Below are positions 35,985-43,915 of a stretch of DNA of 64,000 nt, piece after piece. Source of the DNA: Arthrobacter endolithicus (GTDB taxonomy: Bacteria > Actinomycetota > Actinomycetes > Actinomycetales > Micrococcaceae); contig NZ_JAPNLH010000004.1 in assembly GCF_026627425.1 (NCBI RefSeq), positions 1 to 64,000 on the forward strand. The letters run 5' to 3'. The position numbers and the translations under genes were made by a program. Below the pieces are notes generated by a model. It did no database searches and had not been told where the DNA came from. It saw only the letters and a list, made by a program, of their open reading frames with translations. Each line of letters opens with the position of its first letter. Positions within the stretch are counted from its first letter, which is position 1.

Positions 35985-36481
35985 TGCAACTCGATCAGTA
36001 CGTCGCAGAGCTTAAGCACCACCTGGCCGTCGCCGCCGAGAGCGGCGGGGACGAGGCCCGCGCTATCGCCGAGCGCCTGAGCGCACCCCTCGACTCAGCG
36101 ACCCGGCTTGTGCTGCTTGAGGCCCTCTCGGCGGCGGCGGGGGAGATCAGCCGCGAGCTCTCACCCGGGTCGGTGGACGTGCGACTGCGCGGCCGCGACG
36201 CCGAATTTGTGGTGAGCCCGGCCGCCGAGGCGGCCTACCTCGACCCTGGGGCGGCGCGCGGCAGCGCGTCCTCTGACGCGGACGGCGCAAGCACATCCCG
36301 AACAACGCTGCGGCTCCCGGATGCCCTCAAGGTCCGCGTCGAGGACGCGGCCGCCGCTGACGGGCTCTCCGTGAATTCCTGGCTGGTGCGTGCCATCGCA
36401 GCCGCCCTGGAACCCGCGATCCGGCGTTCGACCCAGCGAGGGTCAGGCTCCGGCGACCATTACGCAGGCTGGGTGCGATAG
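35984..36481 (+). CDS. Ribbon-helix-helix (HicB-like) regulator
   Basis: A 165-residue protein. The last 60 residues contain a ribbon-helix-helix fold: the strand RTTLRLPDALKVRVEDAA, then a helix, the turn DGLSVNSWL and VRAIAAALE. This is the HicB/Arc antitoxin-type DNA-binding domain. The N-terminal 90 residues (MQLDQYVAEL..., helical and acidic) are not a fold I recognise. No HicA toxin follows. It heads a run with a DUF4097 protein and a DrrAB-like exporter, and has a palindrome in its own promoter, so I infer a self-regulating repressor of this cassette. The message appears leaderless. Confidence 0.8.
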   Translation: MQLDQYVAELKHHLAVAAESGGDEARAIAERLSAPLDSATRLVLLEALSAAAGEISRELSPGSVDVRLRGRDAEFVVSPAAEAAYLDPGAARGSASSDADGASTSRTTLRLPDALKVRVEDAAAADGLSVNSWLVRAIAAALEPAIRRSTQRGSGSGDHYAGWVR

Positions 36482-36554
36482 TCCGCCCCGCCCACTGACC
36501 GGCCTCGCAACCGCGGGGCCGCCCGACCAGGCCCTTCGAAAGGCAGGCTCCAGC

Positions 36555-37409
36555 ATGCCCGAATATCAGACCAACGGTCCCATCGACCTCGCCCTCGACG
36601 TCCCCGTTGGGCGCATCGAGGTCTCCGCCAGCGAGCGCACCGACGTCGACGTGCGTGTCGATCCCAGTAATCCGAGCAAGAAGGCCGACGTACGCGCTGC
36701 CGCCGAGACCGTCGTCGAGTACCGGGACGGCCGGGTCACCATCGCCGCACCGCACCGGTATGGTGTGCTCATTGGTAGCGGTAAAGAGTCGGTGGATGTC
36801 ACCGTCGACCTGCCGAGCGGCTCACGGCTGACCGCTGAGACCAGTGTCGGCTGGATCCGCGCCCGCGGGCCACTCGGTGCGACGCGGATCAAGTCCTCGA
36901 CCGGCGACGTGAGTATCGAGCGAGCGGCACAACTGCAGGTGCACGCCAGCAGCGGTGAGGTGATCGTCGTCCACGTCGATGGCGATCTGGAGCTCACCTC
37001 AGGCAACGGGCCGACTCGTGTCGACTATGTAGGCGGCACGTCCACGCTCAAGGCTTCCAACGGCGACATCCACGTCGGTGTGGCAGGCGGGGCACTGACG
37101 GCAAAGCTCGCGAACGGTTCGATCAGCGTCCGCGAGGCACTCGACTCGGTGACCGCCCGCAGTTCCTACGGCAAGATCCGCATCGAAGAGGTGTCCGCCG
37201 GCATCATCGCCCTCGAGGCCTCCTTTGGGGAGGTGCTCGTCGGTATCCGCCGTGGCGTCGCCGCGTGGCTCGACGTCCAGTCCAAGAACGGCGTCGTCCG
37301 CAACGACATGAATGCCGACCAAGGCCCCGCCGGTAGCGAGGGCAGCGTTGAAGTGCGGGTGCGCACCAGCTACGGGGATATTACGGTGCAGCCCGCCATC
37401 GCACAGTAG
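36555..37409 (+). CDS. DUF4097-type beta-helical protein
   Basis: A 284-residue protein made almost wholly of short repeated strands, such as GRIEVSAS, GDVSIERA, SGEVIVVHVDGD, GDIHVGVAGG, GSISVREA and YGKIRIEEV, as in DUF4097 (adhesin-like) proteins. It has no signal peptide, lipobox or membrane segment, so it is expected to be cytoplasmic or peripherally attached. The ATG at 36555 follows a GAAAGGCAGG stretch; upstream in-frame starts would overlap the regulator. It sits between the RHH gene and the ABC genes and may be a scaffold or sensor for the exporter, but no function is established. Confidence 0.8.
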   Translation: MPEYQTNGPIDLALDVPVGRIEVSASERTDVDVRVDPSNPSKKADVRAAAETVVEYRDGRVTIAAPHRYGVLIGSGKESVDVTVDLPSGSRLTAETSVGWIRARGPLGATRIKSSTGDVSIERAAQLQVHASSGEVIVVHVDGDLELTSGNGPTRVDYVGGTSTLKASNGDIHVGVAGGALTAKLANGSISVREALDSVTARSSYGKIRIEEVSAGIIALEASFGEVLVGIRRGVAAWLDVQSKNGVVRNDMNADQGPAGSEGSVEVRVRTSYGDITVQPAIAQ

Positions 37410-37499
37410 ATCGGCGCACCATCACACCTCCAGGGAGGAAAGGGCGACGCCCGGCAGCCGGAACTGACCTGTCCAACCACCGAACGGAAGGAACTACAA

Positions 37500-38459
37500 A
37501 TGACTATCGTCAGCCCAGCGATCGACGTGCGCGGTTTGCGCAAGTCGTTCGGCAATAAAGTGGTGCTCGACGGCGTCGACCTCACTGTCGCGCGCGGTAC
37601 GGTGTCGGCTCTCCTTGGCCCGAACGGCGCCGGCAAGACCACCGCCGTCAACATCCTCACGACCCTGGTGCGGCCCGACGCCGGCACCGCAACCGTCGAT
37701 GGACACGATGTGGTGCGGAACCCGGACGGCGTGCGTGCCGGGATCGGCCTCACCGGCCAGTTCTCGGCGGTCGACAAGCTGCTGACCGGCGAGGAGAACC
37801 TCATGCTTATGGCCCGGCTGCGTCATCTGCCGGCGAAGCGGGTGAGGGCCCGCGTGGCCGAGCTGCTCGAGCAGTTCGACCTGCTCGAGGCGGCCCGCAA
37901 GCCGCTCGCCACCTACTCCGGTGGCATGGCGCGCCGGCTGGACCTGGCCATGACCCTTGTCGACACCCCGAGGATCATCTTCCTCGACGAGCCGACCACC
38001 GGACTCGACCCGCGCAGCCGCCACACCATGTGGGAGATAGTGCGCGATCTGGTTGCGCAGGGCACCACGGTGCTGCTCACCACGCAGTACCTTGACGAGG
38101 CCGATGAGCTCGCCAACCGGATCGTGGTGCTGGACGGCGGGAAGATCGTCGCCGAGGGCACCCCCGAGGAGCTGAAGCGGCTCGTGCCAGGCGGCCATAT
38201 CCGCCTGCAGTTCGCGGACGCGCAGGCCCTGAACTCGGCGGCGGCCCTGTTCGCCGGGTCTGCCCGCAGGGATGCGGCGCTCACCCTGGAGGTACCGAAC
38301 CCCAACGGGGTAAAGAGCCTGCGGAGCGCGCTCGACCGCCTCGACGGAGCAGGCATTGAGGTTGCCGACCTCAGCATCCACACCCCGGACCTGGACGACG
38401 TGTTCTTCGCGCTCACCGGCCGGGTCGAGCGCCCCCAGACAGAAGGGATCCCCTCATGA
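37500..38459 (+). CDS. DrrA-family ABC exporter ATPase
   Basis: A 319-residue ABC ATPase of the daunorubicin-resistance (DrrA) type. Walker A is GPNGAGKTT, the signature is YSGGMARRLDLAM, Walker B is IIFLDEPTTGLDPRSR and the H-loop is LLTTQYLDEAD. A C-terminal extension of about 90 residues typical of DrrA follows. It starts at an ATG at 37500 and overlaps the permease gene as ATGA. The family exports hydrophobic drugs or lipids; the cargo is not determined. Because it follows an RHH regulator, expression is probably inducible. Confidence 0.93.
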   Translation: MTIVSPAIDVRGLRKSFGNKVVLDGVDLTVARGTVSALLGPNGAGKTTAVNILTTLVRPDAGTATVDGHDVVRNPDGVRAGIGLTGQFSAVDKLLTGEENLMLMARLRHLPAKRVRARVAELLEQFDLLEAARKPLATYSGGMARRLDLAMTLVDTPRIIFLDEPTTGLDPRSRHTMWEIVRDLVAQGTTVLLTTQYLDEADELANRIVVLDGGKIVAEGTPEELKRLVPGGHIRLQFADAQALNSAAALFAGSARRDAALTLEVPNPNGVKSLRSALDRLDGAGIEVADLSIHTPDLDDVFFALTGRVERPQTEGIPS

Positions 38460-39268
38460 CCGCCGCAACCATCCAACCCCAGCGCGGGCACGTCGTGACG
38501 GATTCGTTGACGATGACGAGCCGCAACCTGCTGCATATGGTCCGATATCCGGGTCTGACAGTCTTCGTCGTCGTGTTACCAGTGGTCTTCCTGCTTTTGT
38601 TCGTGTATGTGTTCGGCGGCACTATCGGGGCAGGCCTGCCGGGTGGGGCCGTCCACGGACGCGAGACGTATGCCGCCTACGTGCTTCCGGGCATCTTGCT
38701 CATGACGATCGCCGGGAGCGCGGGAGGCACCGCGACGACGGTCTCGATGGATATGACGGAGGGCATCGTCGCGCGATTCCGCACGATGGCCATCTCTCGG
38801 GCAGCCGTACTGACCGGGCACGTGCTCGGGAACACCCTGCAGGGGCTCATCGCCGTCGTGGTCGTATTCGGCGTCGGACTGCTGATCGGCGTCCGGCCCA
38901 CGGCCGGGCCGCTGCAGTGGCTTGCGGCCGCGGGCCTGATGGCTCTGGTGGCATTCGCCATCACGTGGCTCGCGGTCGCGATGGGGATGGCGGCAAAGTC
39001 GGTGGAGACCGCCAGCAACCAGCCGCTCGTCCTGACGTTCCTCCCCTTTTTGGGGAGCGGCTTCGTGCCGACCGAATCGATGCCGGTGTGGCTGCACGGG
39101 TTTGCGCAGTACCAGCCGTTCACCCCGTGGATCGAAACCGTGCGGGGATTGCTGACCGGCAGCGACATGGGCGTGAACCCGCTGCTGGGGATCGGTTGGA
39201 TCGTGCTGCTGTCGGTCGTGGGCTACGCCTGGTCAATGGTGCTCTACAACCGGAAGTCGGTGCGCTGA
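38456..39268 (+). CDS. DrrB-family ABC-2 permease
   Basis: A 270-residue ABC-2-type permease with about six membrane helices, for example VFVVVLPVVFLLLFVYVFGG and MALVAFAITWLAVAMGMAAK. LPGILLMTIAGSAGGTATTVSMDMTEGI and the motif MAISRAAVLTGHVLGNTLQG are typical of DrrB proteins, and FLPFLGSGFVPTESMP precedes the last helices. It overlaps the ATPase by four bases and closes the RHH/DUF4097/ABC cassette. Confidence 0.92.
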   Translation: MTAATIQPQRGHVVTDSLTMTSRNLLHMVRYPGLTVFVVVLPVVFLLLFVYVFGGTIGAGLPGGAVHGRETYAAYVLPGILLMTIAGSAGGTATTVSMDMTEGIVARFRTMAISRAAVLTGHVLGNTLQGLIAVVVVFGVGLLIGVRPTAGPLQWLAAAGLMALVAFAITWLAVAMGMAAKSVETASNQPLVLTFLPFLGSGFVPTESMPVWLHGFAQYQPFTPWIETVRGLLTGSDMGVNPLLGIGWIVLLSVVGYAWSMVLYNRKSVR

Positions 39269-39434
39269 TCCGGAGCCCCACCCTCCGGGCGTGAGTTCGC
39301 GCCGGGGAGGCGTGTGACTGCACCATCGACACGGTACCCTGTCCGGTATGCCTATACTTTCTGCGTCAGCTTGTAATGCCAGCCGCCGCCCGAAAGACTG
39401 GACTCAAGCACTTCCCCTCCGCGAAAGGCACAAG

Positions 39435-39821
39435 ATGAGCAACATTCCAGCAGATCTCTCCTACACGGCCGAGCACGAGTGGATTACCGCTCCGGGCGCG
39501 GACGGCGTGGTCCGGGTGGGCATCACCGATTTCGCCCAGGACGCGCTGGGCGATGTTGTCTATGTGCAGATGCCGGAGGCCGGAACGCAGGTCAGCGCCG
39601 CGGCCGTTGTCGGGGAGGTGGAGTCAACCAAGAGTGTCAGCGACATCTACGCTCCGCTTTCCGGAGAGGTTTCCGCCCGCAATGAGGCCTTGGACGGCGA
39701 TCCTGCCTTGATTAACTCCGATCCGTACGGTACCGGCTGGCTGCTGGAGATCAAGCTCGACGACGTTGCCTCGGTGGAGGGCTTGCTCAGTGCCAGCGCT
39801 TACGAACAACAGGTAGGCTAG
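39435..39821 (+). CDS. gcvH: Second glycine cleavage H protein (garA-linked copy)
   Basis: A 128-residue lipoyl-carrier protein with YTAEHEWI at the N-terminus and the lipoylation site K66 in VESTKSVSDIYAPLSGEV. It differs at many positions from the GcvH of the riboswitch operon (7826-8209), so it is not a recent duplicate. It lies ahead of garA and ftsR, the order seen in mycobacteria (Rv1826-Rv1827-Rv1828), and is not under the glycine riboswitch. The ATG at 39435 is preceded by GCGAAAGGCAC; TATACT at 39353-39358 may be a -10 box. The fused frame upstream to 39348 is unlikely to be translated. Confidence 0.95.
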   Translation: MSNIPADLSYTAEHEWITAPGADGVVRVGITDFAQDALGDVVYVQMPEAGTQVSAAAVVGEVESTKSVSDIYAPLSGEVSARNEALDGDPALINSDPYGTGWLLEIKLDDVASVEGLLSASAYEQQVG

Positions 39822-39891
39822 ATACACGCGTGCACTAGTTGCGCGTCCGGCTCCTCGAGACGGTAAACAACATAGACGAGAAGGAGTACCG

Positions 39892-40395
39892 ATGGTTGAG
39901 AACTCAAGCAACGCCGTGCCCAGTGGTCAGGCGGAGTTTGCGGATCAGCCCGGCGCTTCAGAGACCACTTCCATCCAGTTGCCCCCGTCCAGCACGGAGC
40001 CAGCGGTCGAATACAAACTGGCTCCCGAGGAGCGCATCGCCGTTGAGGCTCTGCCCTCCGGGTCAGCCCTGCTGATTGCGCACAGTGGCCCGAATCGCGG
40101 AGCCCGGTTCCTGGTGGATGCGGATACGACGACGGCGGGGCGTCACCCGGGTGCCGATGTGTTCCTTGATGACGTCACCGTGTCGCGCCGGCATGTACAG
40201 TTTCGCCGCCTACCGGGGGGCTTCGAGGTCGTCGATTCAGGCAGTCTCAACGGAACTTACGTCAATGGGGACAGGGTGGATTCGGTCCGGCTGCGCTCAG
40301 GCGATGAGGTTCAGATCGGGAAGTTCCGGCTAACCTACTACTACAGCCCCGCTGTCCGCGCCCGGCCCGCCGTTCCCCTTCAGACGCAGTCCTGA
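39892..40395 (+). CDS. garA: FHA-domain regulator GarA (OdhI)
   Basis: A 167-residue GarA/OdhI protein. The N-terminal ETTSIQ motif (T25/T26) corresponds to the threonines phosphorylated by PknB/PknG-type kinases. The FHA domain (about 70-145) shows TAGRHPGADVFLDD, VSRRHVQF and DSGSLNGTYVNG. Unphosphorylated GarA inhibits 2-oxoglutarate dehydrogenase and tunes glutamate metabolism (family knowledge). The ATG at 39892 follows AAGGAG. The proline/serine-rich N-terminus and the short C-terminal tail are normal. Confidence 0.96.
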   Translation: MVENSSNAVPSGQAEFADQPGASETTSIQLPPSSTEPAVEYKLAPEERIAVEALPSGSALLIAHSGPNRGARFLVDADTTTAGRHPGADVFLDDVTVSRRHVQFRRLPGGFEVVDSGSLNGTYVNGDRVDSVRLRSGDEVQIGKFRLTYYYSPAVRARPAVPLQTQS

Positions 40396-40402
40396 GGCGG
40401 CG

Positions 40403-41167
40403 ATGGTAAGCAGCGCCGCGTCGGCGCGCAGGGTCCTGCCGGACGTGAGCGTCCACCGGGGGAGAACTGCGCCGCAGGTCATCTTTAACATCGGAGAGGT
40501 CTTGGCGCAGTTGACCGAGGATTTTCCCTCCGTAACAGCTTCCAAGATCCGCTTCTACGAAGAGAAGGGGCTGATCACACCGCAGCGCACTCCAGCCGGC
40601 TACCGGCAGTTCCGGGAGTCCGACGTCGAGCGCCTGCGTTTTGTGCTCGCGCTGCAGCGTGATCATTATCTTCCATTGAAGGTAATCCGCGGTTATCTGG
40701 ACGCCATCGATCGGGGTGAGGGGCCGGAAAACCTCCCGCCGGGCGTGTCCATTGCGCCTCGGATGGTTTCCGACGAACTCGCCATGGAGCTCAAGAGCCG
40801 GGCACGCAGGCTCACTCCTGAGCAACTCCGGGCCGAGTCGGGGGCCAGCGCTGAGCTGCTGTCCTCGTTGATCAGCTTTGGGCTGATTGCAGCCAAGGAA
40901 GGCCATTTCGATGACCACGCGCTGCGGGTGGCGAAGGCCTGCACCGCCTTGTCCGCGCACGGTTTGGAGCCGCGTCACTTGCGTCCTTTCCAGGCCGCGG
41001 CAGAGCGGGAGTTCGGGCTGGTGGAACGGGTGGTTGCGCCGCTGAGCTCCCGGCGGGACGGGGCTTCTCAGGCCAGGGCTGCTGAAACCGCCCGGGAGAT
41101 CAGCGAGCTCTGCCTCGGTCTGCACAGTGCGCTGGTGCAGGACCGGATCGCGCGGATGGACCGCTGA
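40403..41167 (+). CDS. ftsR: MerR-family regulator FtsR (Rv1828-like)
   Basis: A 254-residue MerR-type activator. The winged helix is at about residues 28-95 (IGEVLAQLTEDFPSVTASKIRFYEEKGLI, then PAGYRQFRESDVERLRFV), followed by a helical effector/dimer region. The position directly after garA matches Rv1828/FtsR, which activates ftsZ in Corynebacterium. The ATG at 40403 lies eight bases after the garA stop, so the two are co-transcribed. No metal-binding cysteines are seen, which argues against a metal sensor. Confidence 0.9.
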   Translation: MVSSAASARRVLPDVSVHRGRTAPQVIFNIGEVLAQLTEDFPSVTASKIRFYEEKGLITPQRTPAGYRQFRESDVERLRFVLALQRDHYLPLKVIRGYLDAIDRGEGPENLPPGVSIAPRMVSDELAMELKSRARRLTPEQLRAESGASAELLSSLISFGLIAAKEGHFDDHALRVAKACTALSAHGLEPRHLRPFQAAAEREFGLVERVVAPLSSRRDGASQARAAETAREISELCLGLHSALVQDRIARMDR

Positions 41168-41211
41168 TGCAAGCTGAGCAAGCTATGTCTGTTAAGGATG
41201 ACTGACCGGAC

Positions 41212-41715
41212 ATGATTGAGCTGGAGATCGTCGGGGTGCGGGTGGAGATGCCGTCAAACCAGCCACTGGTGCTGCTCAAAGAGATTGCCGGTCCCCGCCA
41301 CTTACCGATCTGGATCGGTACCGCGGAAGCAACCGCCATCGCGTTGGCGCAGCAAGGCGTCGTCCCGCCGCGGCCACTGACCCACGACCTGCTCTGCAGC
41401 GTGGTGACTGCGCTGGGCCGCAGCGTCGCGAGTGTGACACTGACCGCCGTTGAGGACGGTGTTTTCTATGCCCAGCTGACGTTCGACGACGGAACAGTAG
41501 TAGGGTCGCGGGCTTCGGATGCGCTGGCGATCGCCTTGCGCGCCGCTTGCACCATTTGGTGTGCACCCGAGGTGCTCGAGGATGCCGGGGTGCAGGTCAC
41601 GGACCATGATGAAGACGATCCCGACGCGATTGATTCGCCGGAGGCCGAGGAACGCGAACTGCGGCGGTTCCGCGAGTTTCTCAATGAGGTTGAGCCCGAG
41701 GATTTCGACAAATAA
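41212..41715 (+). CDS. Bifunctional nuclease (DUF151) family protein
   Basis: A 167-residue protein of the BFN/DUF151 family (Rv1829 position). The core LKEIAGPRHLPIWIGTAEATAIAL and ASDALAIALRA are diagnostic, and an acidic C-terminal tail follows. Plant members have DNase/RNase activity; the bacterial role is not settled. The ATG at 41212 follows ftsR by 44 bases, and a 334-bp gap then precedes the second MerR gene. Confidence 0.9.
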   Translation: MIELEIVGVRVEMPSNQPLVLLKEIAGPRHLPIWIGTAEATAIALAQQGVVPPRPLTHDLLCSVVTALGRSVASVTLTAVEDGVFYAQLTFDDGTVVGSRASDALAIALRAACTIWCAPEVLEDAGVQVTDHDEDDPDAIDSPEAEERELRRFREFLNEVEPEDFDK

Positions 41716-42049
41716 CGACGGCGCCCCGGTGGCGGGCGGGACGGTAAGGTTAAAGCTGAACCTTAAAGTTCCGACACGGTCAAATTCTTTAGTCCCGCAT
41801 CTTTGACCTATAGCCCATGCGGCCCTAACGTCGATACTGAGAGTTCCCATTGCCGGTGAGGGTTCCTGCGGGCACAATGAGGGTGGGCGCAGGGTTTGAG
41901 CCAGGATGTGTAACCCACTCTTTTGAACGAATTTCCGGTCTGAAGTTTGCCGGTTTTTCCCGGTTATTTGGCAGGTTTTTTGCCGTAGGCGCCGGCTGCA
42001 GCAGCCGATATTTGGTTCCGATGAGGGAACAACGACAAGGAGGGTCCAC
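41716..42049 (+). promoter_or_regulatory. Leader region of the second MerR gene with a 21-bp dyad
   Basis: This 334-bp gap contains a perfect dyad TAAGGTT-N7-AACCTTA (41745-41765), followed at once by TTAAAGTTCC. The second half (41930-42010) is T-rich with GGTTTTTCCC and GGTTTTTTGCC tracts. I see no gene. The dyad is a candidate operator for FtsR or for the downstream MerR protein. Confidence 0.5.
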
Positions 42050-42640
42050 GTGAGTCCGAAAGGCGACGCCGGCGAACTACGGCAGGCTCCCATCCCGGGT
42101 GCGGTCATGGCGGCCGGGGCACAAGGACTGCTGTTCACCGAGGATCTGCCGGTTCTGGACGTTGATGCCGGCTACCGCGGGCCCACGGCCTGTAAGGCCG
42201 CCGGCATTACTTACCGCCAGCTGGACTATTGGGCCCGGACCGGGCTGGTGGAACCGGCGGTGCGCGGTGCTGCCGGCTCAGGTTCGCAGCGCCTGTACGG
42301 TTTCCGGGACATCCTGGTGCTGAAGGTAGTCAAACGCCTCCTGGACACCGGAGTATCCCTGCAGCAGATCCGTTCCGCCGTGGAACACCTGCGCGAACGC
42401 GGGGTCGAAGACCTGGCGCAGATTACGCTCATGAGCGACGGAGCTTCGGTCTACGAGTGCACCTCCGCTGACGAGGTTATCGATTTGGTTCAGGGCGGCC
42501 AGGGCGTCTTTGGCATCGCCGTGGGGCGGGTTTGGCGCGAGGTGGAAGGAAGTCTCGCGGCGCTGCCCAGCGAACACGCCGAACAGTCCTTCCCGGACGA
42601 CGAGCTGACGAAGCGCAGGGACGCGCGTAAAATATCCTGA
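42050..42640 (+). CDS. MerR-family regulator (Rv1830-like)
   Basis: A 196-residue MerR-type regulator. The DNA-binding region (about 45-115) reads GPTACKAAGITYRQLDYWARTGLVEPAV and GSGSQRLYGFRDILVLKVVK. A short effector region (ASVYECTSADEVIDLVQGGQGVFGIAVGRVW) is conserved in this group. It fills the Rv1830 position in the gcvH-garA-ftsR-bfn-merR block. The GTG at 42050 has a strong AAGGAGG Shine-Dalgarno. Its targets here are unknown; the dyad in its leader suggests autoregulation or control by FtsR. Confidence 0.92.
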   Translation: MSPKGDAGELRQAPIPGAVMAAGAQGLLFTEDLPVLDVDAGYRGPTACKAAGITYRQLDYWARTGLVEPAVRGAAGSGSQRLYGFRDILVLKVVKRLLDTGVSLQQIRSAVEHLRERGVEDLAQITLMSDGASVYECTSADEVIDLVQGGQGVFGIAVGRVWREVEGSLAALPSEHAEQSFPDDELTKRRDARKIS

Positions 42641-42740
42641 CCCGGTACGACGGAAGATCCTGCGGGGCAGGGCCGTGCTTTCGAAGGTCGTGGGTGTGCG
42701 CCGTGTCCTTGCTGACGCGGTGTCAACAAATTTCCCGCCG

Positions 42741-43580
42741 TTAGCGATAGACGCGGTTGCGCAGGGACCCCTTCGCCAGCAGCCCGCCGAGCAGATGGTC
42801 GAAGAGCCCCGCCGCGTTCCTGGCCGACTCGCCCGGCCACTGATGGATCGGATGGGCCGCCCCCTGAATTTGCTGCCAGTTGGCCTGTTCGGGGATTGTC
42901 GGTGAAAGCAGCAGGGGCCCGAACATCGTTTTCATTTCGGCCAGGCGGTAAGTATGTTCACTGGAACCGCTGCGCACACGGTTCGCAACAATACCCGCAG
43001 CGGTAAACCCGGGGGCAAATTCGGCGCGGAAAAGCTCGATCGCACGAAGTGTGCGCTGCGTCCCGGCGACCGAGAACAGCGCCGGCTCGGCGATCAGCAG
43101 GACCTGGTTGCTGGCCGTCCAGGCAATTCGGGTCAGCCCATTGAGCGACGGGGGGCAGTCGATCAGGACCAACTGATATTTACCGGCACTGCTGCCGGTC
43201 GAATTGGCGGAATTATTGAGCAAGGTAGACAGCCGACGCAGGTCCCTGCGGCCAAGATCCGGTCGGTCGTAGATCCCGGCGAACGCCGAACCGATCGCGA
43301 CGTCCAAAACGGGCGCGCCGCCGTCGGCCTTGGCGTTTTTGCTCCAGCCGCTCGGCAGCACGTTGGCCGCGAGCTGGGCCTTGCGGGGGTTTTTCAGCAT
43401 CCGGCCGATGTCCAGTTGAGCGTCGGCGCGCACGCCAAGCCCGGTAGTGGCATCGGCATGCGGATCAAGATCAATCACCAAGGTCGCAATGCCGGCAGCG
43501 AGCGCCGCGGAGGCAAGCCCCAGGGTGACAGACGTCTTGCCGACGCCTCCTTTGAGACTGCTGATGCTTACTACTTGCAC
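42741..43580 (-). CDS. Orphan ParA-family ATPase
   Basis: A 279-residue ParA-type ATPase with the deviant Walker A SSLKGGVGKTSVT, then LVIDLDPHADATTGLGV and LVLIDCPPSLNGLTRIAW. No ParB-like gene is adjacent. I chose the GTG at 43580 (VQVVSISSLKGG), because homologues begin the same way; the frame is open to 43730. It converges with the MerR gene and diverges from pyc. A similar gene follows the Rv1830-like regulator in related Micrococcales as far as I recall. The partner or cargo is unknown. Confidence 0.85.
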   Translation of the reverse strand: MQVVSISSLKGGVGKTSVTLGLASAALAAGIATLVIDLDPHADATTGLGVRADAQLDIGRMLKNPRKAQLAANVLPSGWSKNAKADGGAPVLDVAIGSAFAGIYDRPDLGRRDLRRLSTLLNNSANSTGSSAGKYQLVLIDCPPSLNGLTRIAWTASNQVLLIAEPALFSVAGTQRTLRAIELFRAEFAPGFTAAGIVANRVRSGSSEHTYRLAEMKTMFGPLLLSPTIPEQANWQQIQGAAHPIHQWPGESARNAAGLFDHLLGGLLAKGSLRNRVYR

Positions 43581-43915
43581 GGGTTGAACCAATACCTTTT
43601 CATCGCGTGGTCGTATAACGCGTAGTCGTATGCGGGGTGCGGCTGCGTTGCCTGTCCTCGCCGGCCAGCCCTCCGGTGGGTATTGGCCGCCGGCAGATGG
43701 CCGCAGAGCAATGAGCTGCACGTTCATCATATGGTGACGGCCCGCGGTTTCAGTCCTTCGCCTGCCGCACGCCGATTGTGTGGCCGATTAAGAAGTAAAA
43801 ACGTGAGCTGGGACACGTCGACTTGTTTAGACCTCACGCCGTCACACAGACTGGGCACTAACAGACTCAGCAACAGTGAGGGAATGCCCCGCACGACCAG
43901 TTCCCCAGGAGCACA
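43581..43915. other. Divergent intergenic region between parA and pyc
   Basis: About 335 bases that must hold both promoters. GTGACGGC near 43733 and GCCGTCAC near 43848 form a distant inverted repeat, and ACGTG-N8-CACGT (43801-43818) is a small dyad. No gene and no clear -35/-10 pair were found. Confidence 0.4.

Noticed and set aside
35984-36481. A HicAB toxin-antitoxin pair
   Set aside because: The RHH domain is HicB-like, but no small HicA-type toxin gene lies beside it; the next gene is a DUF4097 protein.
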